Shown: positions 1-5,813 of the stretch, one piece after another
Numbering within the stretch: the stretch's first letter is position 1
Layout: each line of letters opens with the position of its first letter
Assembly: GCA_902780365.1 (NCBI GenBank)
Contig: CACZFE010000113.1
Coordinates: 1-5,920 of the forward strand
Length of the DNA stretch: 5,920 bases
Direction of reading: 5' to 3'
Origin: an uncultured Spirochaetales bacterium
GTDB taxonomy: Bacteria; UBP6; UBA1177
Notes under the pieces: model-generated
The model's database searches: none
Told to the model about the DNA's origin: nothing
What the model saw: only the letters and a program-made list of their open reading frames with translations
Position numbers and translations under genes: made by a program

Positions 1-394
1 TTGTAGCCGCATATTCATAGAAATAAACAGGATAATCGAGCTCCTCTCCGAGTCTTTTTCCGAGGTCGTGAGCGATCTCCACACATTCATCCATCGTTAC
101 GCCGCTTACCGGAATAACGGGGCAGACATCACATGCACCGAAGCGCGGATGAGCGCCTTTGTGGTGGCGCATGTCAATGAGTTCGTGACTCTTTTTTACA
201 GCGGCAAAAGCGGCCTGTTTTACAGCTTCAGGCTCACCGACAAACGTAACGACCGTTCTGTTCGTGTCGTATCCGGGATCAACATCAAGCAGTCTGACAC
301 CGCTCACCTTCTTGATTTCAGCAGTGATCTTGTCGATCACAGCCATATCTCTTCCTTCAGAAAAATTGGGAACGCATTCGATGATTTTAGTCAT
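1..394 (-). CDS. ftcD: glutamate formiminotransferase, N-terminal part (cut by left edge)
   Basis: Transfers the formimino group of N-formimino-L-glutamate to tetrahydrofolate, giving 5-formimino-THF and glutamate; a cytoplasmic step that joins histidine breakdown to the one-carbon pool. Only the first 131 codons are here, and the frame runs off the left edge with no stop. What is seen: it opens MTKIIECVPNFSEGRD, the usual start of the family, followed by LLDVDPG (residues 35-41), NRTVVTFVGEPEAV (45-58), IDMRHHKGAHPR (73-84) and CDVCPVIPVSGVT (88-100). His82, the catalytic His described for mammalian FTCD, falls at exactly residue 82, and Asp39 is also present. The ATG at 394 has GGAG at 401-404 with a 6-nt spacer. 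It lies 133 nt after the lipoprotein gene. Whether a cyclodeaminase domain or other histidine-degradation genes follow cannot be seen. Confidence 0.95.
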   Translation of the reverse strand, partial: MTKIIECVPNFSEGRDMAVIDKITAEIKKVSGVRLLDVDPGYDTNRTVVTFVGEPEAVKQAAFAAVKKSHELIDMRHHKGAHPRFGACDVCPVIPVSGVTMDECVEIAHDLGKRLGEELDYPVYFYEYAAT

Positions 395-527
395 TTCAAA
401 CTCCATAAATTATTAAAACAGCAAATTTTCGCGTGAGAGTATATTTTGAAATAATCAAGTCAAGATTTTCGGCTGCGATCTCAGCGCAAAGCGGTAATGT
501 CCGGTTTGTGCAAAATTAAATGAATGA

Positions 528-1289
528 TTACTTGACAAACATCTCGACCGAGACAGTTTTCTCGATTTCCGTGTCACCATCCCCTTTTTCAGACCATTTG
601 AAAACAGCATTGTTTGAACCAACATTCAGCGTCGAGCTGAACGATGCGTCCTCGATTGCAGCCGATGATTTTATGAAAGCACTGTCATAAGAAGTACCAC
701 CAACGTAGACTGTGTGGAAAATATCGTCACCTGTCGGAAAATAGAGGTCGGTACACGGAGCAAGGCAATCTGTATCGGGATCAATGCTGTAGACATCACA
801 ACCGGACAGGCTTTCCAATTTCAGAGTTTCCGGAATAAAATCAGGGCATTCAACGGTCTCTTCTCCATTTTTGCATTCGTTGCCGAAAGTGATTTCAAGT
901 TTCTGCAAGTATGCAATATGTTGAGATGTTTCTTCTTCGTTTCCGTAATTCCAGGTGCATTCTGCGAACCTTGCCTTGGCAATTTCTTTGATGCAGGTTT
1001 CGGCAATATCTTTTTTTACGGAGCGTGTTCCAAAAGATGATTTTATCGTGCATCCTTCCTGTGTAACAGTCCCTGGTTCCGAATCATCAGTTTCAGCCGG
1101 CTCTTCATCAGGAACAATTTCAGTATCGCCGGTGTCAGCAGGATCTGTGTCAGGAACAGTTGCAGTGTCAGTGTCACCCGTGTCAGATTTTTCAGATTCA
1201 TCTTTGTTTTTGTCGTTGTTTCCGCAGGCAGCAAACATAAAAACAAGAAGGACTGCAGAAACAAGAGCTAAAAATGTTTTCTTATTCAT
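528..1289 (-). CDS. Cys-rich lipoprotein with acidic Asp/Thr linker, function unknown
   Basis: 253 residues, family not recognised. Residues 1-21 form a lipoprotein signal peptide: KK near the N-terminus, a hydrophobic core (FLALVSAVLLVFMF), then FAAC with Cys22 as the lipidation site. Phe at -3 of the lipobox is not the usual Leu, but Ala-Ala-Cys fits. Residues 23-78 are a charged, low-complexity linker full of Asp, Thr, Glu and Pro, which probably holds the folded part away from the membrane. Residues 80-253 look like a compact domain with eight Cys (80, 99, 111, 139, 148, 164, 175, 179). The even number and export suggest disulfides. The C-terminal 70 residues lack Cys and look beta-rich. 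The ATG at 1289 has GGAGG at 1296-1300 with a 6-nt spacer, and a good promoter lies upstream, so it is probably its own transcription unit. It could be a surface or periplasmic binding protein; nothing shows a substrate. Confidence 0.85.
   Translation of the reverse strand: MNKKTFLALVSAVLLVFMFAACGNNDKNKDESEKSDTGDTDTATVPDTDPADTGDTEIVPDEEPAETDDSEPGTVTQEGCTIKSSFGTRSVKKDIAETCIKEIAKARFAECTWNYGNEEETSQHIAYLQKLEITFGNECKNGEETVECPDFIPETLKLESLSGCDVYSIDPDTDCLAPCTDLYFPTGDDIFHTVYVGGTSYDSAFIKSSAAIEDASFSSTLNVGSNNAVFKWSEKGDGDTEIEKTVSVEMFVK
1074..1184 (-). repeat. low-complexity Asp/Thr/Glu/Pro linker inside the lipoprotein gene
   Basis: Codes for residues 36-72 of the lipoprotein. DTGDT occurs twice (residues 36-40 and 52-56), with PDTDPAD and PDEEPAET between and after. 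The DNA is correspondingly repetitive (recurring GTGTCA and CAGTGTCA on the plus strand). Such stretches often change length by slippage, so this is a probable variable region. It also produces a Ser/Val-rich open frame on the opposite strand that is not a gene. Confidence 0.7.
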
Positions 1290-1361
1290 GATCAGCCTCC
1301 AATGAAATTGTTAAGCAAATTAAAGATTCAGAATTTAAGGAACATTCTGTAAAAACGTAAA

Positions 1362-1389
1362 ATTATAATCTTTTTTAAATGTTTTACAA
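1362..1389 (-). promoter_or_regulatory. sigma70-type promoter for the lipoprotein gene
   Basis: Reading the minus strand, TTGTAA (1389-1384, 4 of 6 to consensus) is followed after 16 nt by a perfect TATAAT (1367-1362). The surroundings are AT-rich. Transcription would start near 1355, giving a leader of roughly 65 nt before the ATG at 1289. No strong terminator is visible between the end of the preceding gene (1454) and this promoter, so some read-through from the glycolytic cluster is possible. Confidence 0.6.
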
Positions 1390-1453
1390 CAAGAAACTCA
1401 AGCAGGATTCTAACTTGCGCTATCAGATTTTCAGCCGTGAAAAGAGTGCGCTT

Positions 1454-1774
1454 TTACCAGATCTTCGACAAGAACTTTTCGAGGAAATCAAGTAATTCGT
1501 TGTAGATATCGTTTCTGTGGACAAGGACGAAAAGCGATGTGACGATAACAGGAAGGACCATCAGAATGAAATACTTGTATTCCTGTGTCAGACTCTCTTT
1601 CAGGAACTGCTCGTCAGGATAGAGATCGGAGATCCTGAGTTTCTGGCGAGGCCATTCCTGAGAGTAACCGATGCTCACCTTGCGGCTTTCCGCGATTTTA
1701 TCGGCTTCGCTCTGCGTTAGTTTTTTCGCTTTCGGCTTAAAATCAGACGATGTGACCAGTGTGAGTCTCGCCAT
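1454..1774 (-). CDS. small single-span membrane protein, function unknown
   Basis: 106 residues, family not recognised. Residues 1-67 are hydrophilic and rich in Lys/Arg (for example KPKAKK at 13-18), 68-85 form one hydrophobic helix (YFILMVLPVIVTSLFVLV), and 89-105 could be an amphipathic helix ending KIW. There is no signal peptide, and the positive charge before the helix predicts the N-terminal part in the cytoplasm. The gene begins 9 nt after the pgk stop, and its AGGAG overlaps that stop codon, so its translation is probably coupled to pgk. This placement makes it a member of the glycolytic operon. A membrane anchor or small regulator of the upstream enzymes is possible, but that is only inference from position. 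Its clean ribosome site and coherent topology argue that it is real. Confidence 0.75.
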   Translation of the reverse strand: MARLTLVTSSDFKPKAKKLTQSEADKIAESRKVSIGYSQEWPRQKLRISDLYPDEQFLKESLTQEYKYFILMVLPVIVTSLFVLVHRNDIYNELLDFLEKFLSKIW

Positions 1775-1780
1775 ATTGTT

Positions 1781-1785
1781 CTCCT
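1781..1785 (-). promoter_or_regulatory. ribosome binding site overlapping the pgk stop codon
   Basis: The minus strand reads TAGGAG. The TAG (1786-1784) ends pgk and the AGGAG (1785-1781) serves the ATG at 1774 with a 6-nt spacer. A ribosome ending pgk would sit on this site, which favours coupled translation of the small membrane protein. Confidence 0.75.
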
Positions 1786-2989
1786 AATCTTTGAGAGCTT
1801 CCAAACCGGGGATCATCCCGCCGTTTTTCAAAAATTCAAGCGCCGCCATACCGCCTGTAAAGACGTGGTCGAATTTATCCGCGAAACCGGCCCGTCTGAG
1901 CATTTCATCGGTATCTCCGCCGCCTGCAGCCTTGTATATCGGAAGTTTTGAAACCTGCTCCGCCAGTCTGAGACTGCCGATAGAAAACTGCGGTTTTTCG
2001 TATACACCGAGGGGACCGCACCAGAAAAGGTGCTTGCATTCGGCGATCTTCTGGGCAAAAAGTTTGACTGTTTCGGGACCGATGTCGAAAGCGGTCATTC
2101 CTTCCGGGAAAGAGTCCGCTTTGCATCCTGCGGGTTCTGTCGAATTTACAGTCTCTGCGACAACGTGGTCTATTGGAAGCACGATCTCGACTTTGCGGAC
2201 TTTCGCGCTCTTGAGGATCTCCTTTGCGAGCGGGATCTTATCCTCGTCAACCGGAGTCGCACCGACACTCATCCCCTGAGCCGCCATGAAAGTGTAAGCC
2301 AAAGGACCGCCGATAATGATTTTGTCTGCCATATCAAGCATCGGGCGTATCAGACCTATTTTATCGGTCGTATTTGAGCCTCCGAGCATGATGCACATAC
2401 CGCTTCCGTGCTCAAGACCGAGGAATTTCGAAAGCTCGTCGATTTCCTGTTTTACAGAAAAACTTACCCCTTTCGTATCGACAAAACGCGGAAGAAGTGC
2501 GATCGAAGTGTCTTTTCTGTGGCAGACACAGAAAGCGTCGTTGATGTAGACATCGCACATTTTCGCAAGTTCACGCGCAAATGCCGACGTCCCCTTCTTT
2601 TCGTCAGGGTTGAATCTCAGATTTTCAAGGACAAGAATCTGCCCCGGTTTGAGATCCCTCACCATCTGCATAGCCCCCATTCCGACGCAGTCCTCGAAGA
2701 AATAAATATCCTGTTCGAGGATCTCGGCGAGTCTTGCCGCGAAAGGTTCAAGCGTATACTGGATATCCTTCTCGCTCTCCGGTCTTCCGAAATGTGAAGC
2801 AATAATCAGTCTTGCATTGTGCTCAAGAATGTGCTTTATCGTCGGAATGGCCTTGTCCATCCTTGTAAAATCGGCGATATTTCCGTTCTCGTCAACAGGA
2901 AAATTGAAATCGGTCCTGAGAAGCACCCTCTTTTCCCTGATCGCAAGCTCGTTAACGCACTTGACACCGAGAGTATCGAAAAAACCCAT
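1784..2989 (-). CDS. pgk: phosphoglycerate kinase with altered active-site motifs
   Basis: Cytoplasmic kinase that converts 1,3-bisphosphoglycerate plus ADP to 3-phosphoglycerate plus ATP. At 401 residues it is full length (family about 390-415) and has both lobes. N-lobe substrate motifs are intact: RTDFN (25-29), TR (42-43), SHFGRP (65-70), LENLRF (121-126) and Arg158. C-lobe landmarks are IIGGPLAYTF, DIGPET, GPLGVYE (325-331) and GGGDT (356-360). Several near-invariant positions differ: GGAK is GGSN (203-206), so the nucleotide-site Lys is Asn; WNGP is WCGP (Cys324); TGGG is TGGM; and NDAFGxAHRxHxS is NDAFCVCHRKDTS. It has nine Cys. I place the start at ATG 2989, with GGAGG 5 nt upstream, and not at the adjacent TTG (2992), which would leave 2 nt. 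It follows gap by 12 nt. The fold assignment is firm; ordinary activity is likely from context but not assured. Confidence 0.95.
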   Translation of the reverse strand: MGFFDTLGVKCVNELAIREKRVLLRTDFNFPVDENGNIADFTRMDKAIPTIKHILEHNARLIIASHFGRPESEKDIQYTLEPFAARLAEILEQDIYFFEDCVGMGAMQMVRDLKPGQILVLENLRFNPDEKKGTSAFARELAKMCDVYINDAFCVCHRKDTSIALLPRFVDTKGVSFSVKQEIDELSKFLGLEHGSGMCIMLGGSNTTDKIGLIRPMLDMADKIIIGGPLAYTFMAAQGMSVGATPVDEDKIPLAKEILKSAKVRKVEIVLPIDHVVAETVNSTEPAGCKADSFPEGMTAFDIGPETVKLFAQKIAECKHLFWCGPLGVYEKPQFSIGSLRLAEQVSKLPIYKAAGGGDTDEMLRRAGFADKFDHVFTGGMAALEFLKNGGMIPGLEALKD

Positions 2990-2994
2990 CAAAT

Positions 2995-2999
2995 CCTCC
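2995..2999 (-). promoter_or_regulatory. ribosome binding site that decides the pgk start
   Basis: GGAGG on the minus strand, 5 nt before ATG 2989 and only 2 nt before TTG 2992. The spacing selects the ATG, giving MGFFDTLGVK as the N-terminus. Confidence 0.8.
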
Positions 3000-3001
3000 G
3001 T

Positions 3002-4003
3002 TTAAGCAAAAAGTTTTTTCAGAACGTCGAACATTCTGTTGCTGTAACCCCATTCATTGTCGTACCAGCTGAGGAGTTTGACCATATTTCCCTGCATTAC
3101 AGCCGTGCTGAGTGAATCAAGGATCGAAGAGTGCGGGTCGCCGTTGAAATCGTGCGATACAAGCGGCTCGTCGCAGTATCTGAGAACGCCTTTCATCTGG
3201 CCTTCAGCGTATTCTTTCATAAGTGCGTTGATCTCTTCCGCCGTAGTTTCCTTTTCGATGAGGAAAGTAGCGTCAACAAGGCTTACGTTGGGTGTCGGGA
3301 CTCTTATCGAAATGCCGTCGAGTTTGCCTTTGAGCTCCGGAATGACAAGGCTTATCGCCTTTGCTGCGCCGGTAGTCGTCGGGATCATGCTGACAGCGCC
3401 CGCTCTCGCTCTGCGGAGATCCTTGTGCGGAAGGTCGAGGATGCGCTGGTCGTTCGTGTATGAATGGATCGTCGTCATGAAACCGTGCTTGATGCCGAAA
3501 TGTTTGTGCATGATGTAGGTTATCGGAGCAAGGCAGTTCGTCGTGCAGCTTGCGTTCGAAATGACGTTGTGGCGCTCTTTGTCGTAAAGATAGTCGTTAA
3601 CGCCGTAGACGATCGTCATGTCCTCGCCTTTAGCCGGAGCCGAAATGAGGACTTTCCTTGCGCCTGCTTCGATGTGCAGATTTGCCTTTTCCCTTGCTGT
3701 GAAGCGGCCTGTGCACTCAAGGACAGCGTCTATTTTCATATCTCTCCACGGAAGATTTTCCGGGTCTTTTTCCGCAAGTATCTGAACTTCGCGACCGTTT
3801 ACGATGATCGAAGATTCACCCGCTTTAACATCTTTATCCCAAGTTCCGTGAACCGAGTCATACTTCAGAAGATGAGCAAGAGTCCTCGGATCGGTAAGGT
3901 CGTTGATGACGACGATCTCAACATTTTCATCACCTTCGGCAATTCTGAAAACCGCTCTTCCGATTCTGCCGAAACCGTTGATTGCAACACGAATTTTTGA
4001 CAT
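3002..4003 (-). CDS. gap: NAD-dependent glyceraldehyde-3-phosphate dehydrogenase
   Basis: Oxidises glyceraldehyde 3-phosphate with NAD+ and phosphate to 1,3-bisphosphoglycerate, the substrate of the PGK encoded next; cytoplasmic tetramer in this family. 333 residues, the normal length. Seen: the Rossmann loop INGFGRIGR (8-16), the adenosine-ribose Asp35 in NDL, the catalytic SCTTN with Cys153, catalytic His180 in TTIHSYT, DLPHKDLRRAR (190-200), the sugar-phosphate loop TTTGAAKA (209-216) and WYDNEWGYSNR near the C-terminus. Asp35 and the Leu-Pro at 191-192 mark the NAD-specific glycolytic type and not the NADP-using gluconeogenic type. I chose ATG 4003: GGAGG lies 5 nt upstream, whereas the in-frame TTG at 4015 would translate through that site. 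The gene is 18 nt after the HD-domain gene and 12 nt before pgk. Confidence 0.97.
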   Translation of the reverse strand: MSKIRVAINGFGRIGRAVFRIAEGDENVEIVVINDLTDPRTLAHLLKYDSVHGTWDKDVKAGESSIIVNGREVQILAEKDPENLPWRDMKIDAVLECTGRFTAREKANLHIEAGARKVLISAPAKGEDMTIVYGVNDYLYDKERHNVISNASCTTNCLAPITYIMHKHFGIKHGFMTTIHSYTNDQRILDLPHKDLRRARAGAVSMIPTTTGAAKAISLVIPELKGKLDGISIRVPTPNVSLVDATFLIEKETTAEEINALMKEYAEGQMKGVLRYCDEPLVSHDFNGDPHSSILDSLSTAVMQGNMVKLLSWYDNEWGYSNRMFDVLKKLFA

Positions 4004-4008
4004 TTTTT

Positions 4009-4013
4009 CCTCC
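4009..4013 (-). promoter_or_regulatory. ribosome binding site that decides the gap start, between T and A runs
   Basis: GGAGG with a 5-nt A spacer before ATG 4003. It rules out the upstream TTG at 4015. On the mRNA it lies between a run of seven U and a run of six A, so it could sit in the loop of a weak six-pair A-U hairpin. Confidence 0.8.
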
Positions 4014-4021
4014 AAAAAAAG

Positions 4022-5056
4022 TTAATTATTAAAAGTCTGTCCCTCGTTTTCTTCCTGATTTTCAGCGCCGTCCTGCCTTCTGAAGAACGCTCTGTCCATC
4101 ATGTAGACCGGTTTTGTCCAGTTTCCTTCCATATTGTCGCCGAAGCACGATTTGACCGCGTCGCAGCTTGCATCGAGGTTGTCGCAGGTCGAAACGATGA
4201 GCGCTTCAAGCGTTTTCGGACGTTTCGGAGAGCCGAACTCATACTGCCCGTGGTGGCTGAGAATTATGTGGATGAGGTCCATTTTAAGGTCGTTGTCTTC
4301 AGGAAAACAGGTCGCGACGAGCTTTTCGAGCCAGGTCGCACCCATGTAGATGTGCCCGAGAAGTTTGCCTCTGTCTGAATATCTGTCGACCATCGAAGTG
4401 GCAGGATTTATCTGGAACTCGAAAATTTTCCCGACATCGTGGAGCATCGAAGCCATAACGACGAGTGAAATATCGAGACCGTATTTCTCGTCAAAAACCT
4501 CTGCAACTGCAAGAGCCAACTGCGCGACCGAGACCGAATGTTCCCAAAGCCCTCTCCTGCAGGCGTGGTGCATGCTTCTGCCGCCCGGGATCGTCGTGAA
4601 AAGATGCCATATTTTCTCGTTTTCCATAAATTTCTGAACAAGTTCCTTATGCTTCGGGACAAGAACTTCCATAAGCTCGTCCCACTGTTTTTTGAGCTCG
4701 TCGAAAGTGTAGAACGATTCCGGCAGGATCCCCGCGCACTCGGAGTCGATTTTGTCGGGCGGAACGATCACCGCGTCGTTCACAGTTATCTGCATGTTCG
4801 AAAGATACTTTCCGACTTTTCCGGTGAGAACGTGGATCACGTTTCCGGCCTGCACCGCTTCACCTGTTTCCTCGGTGATGTCCCACACCTTTCCAGCAAC
4901 TGTCGTAACGCCGTCGAAAAGGTCCAGATCGATGTATTTTTTGCCGGTCTTGCCGACTTTTACCGAAGATTTTTTAACAAGAAAATAGCATTTGGAATCC
5001 GGAATTATGATATCGCCGTCTTCAATATCGGCAACCATAAGTCTTGAATTTTTCAT
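4022..5056 (-). CDS. yhaM: YhaM/Cbf1-type 3'-5' exoribonuclease (OB fold plus HD domain)
   Basis: 344 residues with the YhaM architecture. An N-terminal OB-fold nucleic-acid-binding domain spans about 14-100 (YFLVKKSSVKVGKTGKKY, then DLFDGVTTVAGKVWD and NVIHVLTGKVGKY). A helical linker follows, then an HD phosphohydrolase domain at about 160-300. Metal-ligand candidates are all present: His163/His164 in MHHACR, His173 in WEHSVSVA, the His206-Asp207 pair in MLHDVGK, His235 in LLGHI, His268/His269 in LSHHGQYEFGSPKRP, and Asp292 in CDNLDA. The last 20 residues are acidic and Gln/Asn-rich, probably disordered. Known members (B. subtilis YhaM, S. aureus Cbf1) trim RNA 3' ends with Mn2+. The ATG at 5056 has only a weak GGTGA 4 nt upstream and lies 10 nt after the tpiA stop, so coupling to tpiA is likely. 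Its place between tpiA and gap is unusual. The family call is firm; RNA as substrate is inferred from homology. Confidence 0.9.
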   Translation of the reverse strand: MKNSRLMVADIEDGDIIIPDSKCYFLVKKSSVKVGKTGKKYIDLDLFDGVTTVAGKVWDITEETGEAVQAGNVIHVLTGKVGKYLSNMQITVNDAVIVPPDKIDSECAGILPESFYTFDELKKQWDELMEVLVPKHKELVQKFMENEKIWHLFTTIPGGRSMHHACRRGLWEHSVSVAQLALAVAEVFDEKYGLDISLVVMASMLHDVGKIFEFQINPATSMVDRYSDRGKLLGHIYMGATWLEKLVATCFPEDNDLKMDLIHIILSHHGQYEFGSPKRPKTLEALIVSTCDNLDASCDAVKSCFGDNMEGNWTKPVYMMDRAFFRRQDGAENQEENEGQTFNN

Positions 5057-5066
5057 CGTTTCACCG

Positions 5067-5804
5067 TCAGAAATTTACAAGTTTCATAAAAGAGGATGCT
5101 TTCAGGCTCGCTCCGCCGACAAGGGCGCCGTCGATATCTTCATGGCTCAAAAGTCCCTGGAGATTTTCAGGTTTTACGCTTCCGCCATAAAGGATGCGGG
5201 AATCTTCATAACCGTATCTCTCTTTCAATATTTTGCGGATGAAAGCGTGCATTTCGACTGCCTGTTCCGGAGTCGCCGTGACACCCGTCCCTATCGCCCA
5301 GACAGGCTCGTAGGCAACAGTGATCTTTTCCGGAGCAAGGGTCAGATTATCGTCAAAAGCGGAATGGATCTGTTCTTTAAGCACATCGAACATCGAACCG
5401 TTTTCTCTTTCGGGCAGAGTTTCACCGACACAAAAAATAAGATGAAGACCGTTCTCCTGAACAAATTTAACCTTTTCGCGGATGAGGTCGTTCGGTTCGC
5501 CGAAGATCCTGCGACGCTCGCTGTGACCGATTATAACGGCTGAAACACCGATATCTGCAAGCATTTTTCCGCCGACCATGCCGGTGAAAGCGCCTTCAGC
5601 TTTCGGATAGACATCCTGAGCCGCGATTTCTATGTTCTGTTTTTTTGCAAGCGCTGAAGCAAGCGGGATATACGGGTAAGCCGGCGCGATGATAACTTCG
5701 TTCTCTGATTTGAGCGCCGTATCTCCGAATTCTGAAAAGAAAGTGATAGCATCTTTCATCAGATTGTTCATTTTCCAGTTTGCCGCGATTATTGTTCTTC
5801 TCAT
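5067..5804 (-). CDS. tpiA: triosephosphate isomerase
   Basis: Interconverts dihydroxyacetone phosphate and glyceraldehyde 3-phosphate in the cytoplasm, feeding the GAPDH encoded two genes on. 245 residues, a normal single-domain TIM barrel. Catalytic residues are all visible: Asn9 and Lys11 in AANWKMN, electrophile His94 in IIGHSERR, and base Glu166 in AYEPVWAIGTG, whose tail is the mobile loop 6. The phosphate-binding segments LYGGSV (205-210) and GALVGGASL (226-234) are intact. The only departures are minor, such as PAYPYI where PPFTYL is common. The ATG at 5804 has a strong AGGAGG at 5810-5815 with a 5-nt spacer. It is the first gene of the glycolytic cluster. Its upstream bases carry a promoter candidate, a hairpin and possibly the end of another gene, described separately. 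Confidence 0.97.
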   Translation of the reverse strand: MRRTIIAANWKMNNLMKDAITFFSEFGDTALKSENEVIIAPAYPYIPLASALAKKQNIEIAAQDVYPKAEGAFTGMVGGKMLADIGVSAVIIGHSERRRIFGEPNDLIREKVKFVQENGLHLIFCVGETLPERENGSMFDVLKEQIHSAFDDNLTLAPEKITVAYEPVWAIGTGVTATPEQAVEMHAFIRKILKERYGYEDSRILYGGSVKPENLQGLLSHEDIDGALVGGASLKASSFMKLVNF

Positions 5805-5813
5805 TTCAACCTC

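Noticed and set aside
68..436. Plus-strand open frame of 122 codons at the left end
   Set aside because: It lies opposite the formiminotransferase N-terminus, whose minus-strand reading matches the family in order and position including His82.
438..463. Possible promoter for ftcD: TTGACT and TATACT on the minus strand
   Set aside because: The two hexamers are only 14 nt apart, too short for a sigma70 promoter. The -10 alone could still be used, but there is no extended -10 motif.
471..484. Small inverted repeat GCTG/CAGC after the lipoprotein gene
   Set aside because: Four base pairs and no T-run on the minus strand, so not a convincing terminator.
955..1305. Plus-strand open frame of 116 codons, Ser/Val/Gly-rich
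   Set aside because: It is the antisense reading of the lipoprotein's Asp/Thr repeat and signal peptide; it has no ribosome site and its composition mirrors the repeat.
2990..2992. TTG as the start of pgk (and likewise TTG 4013-4015 for gap)
   Set aside because: Each TTG lies too close to or inside the GGAGG that properly serves an ATG 1 and 4 codons downstream.
3464..4000. Plus-strand open frame of 178 codons opposite gap
   Set aside because: Antisense to a firmly identified gene. Long antisense frames are expected here from sense codon bias, and the peptide resembles no family. The 183-codon frame at 4992-5543 and the 169-codon frame at 4538-5047 were rejected for the same reason.
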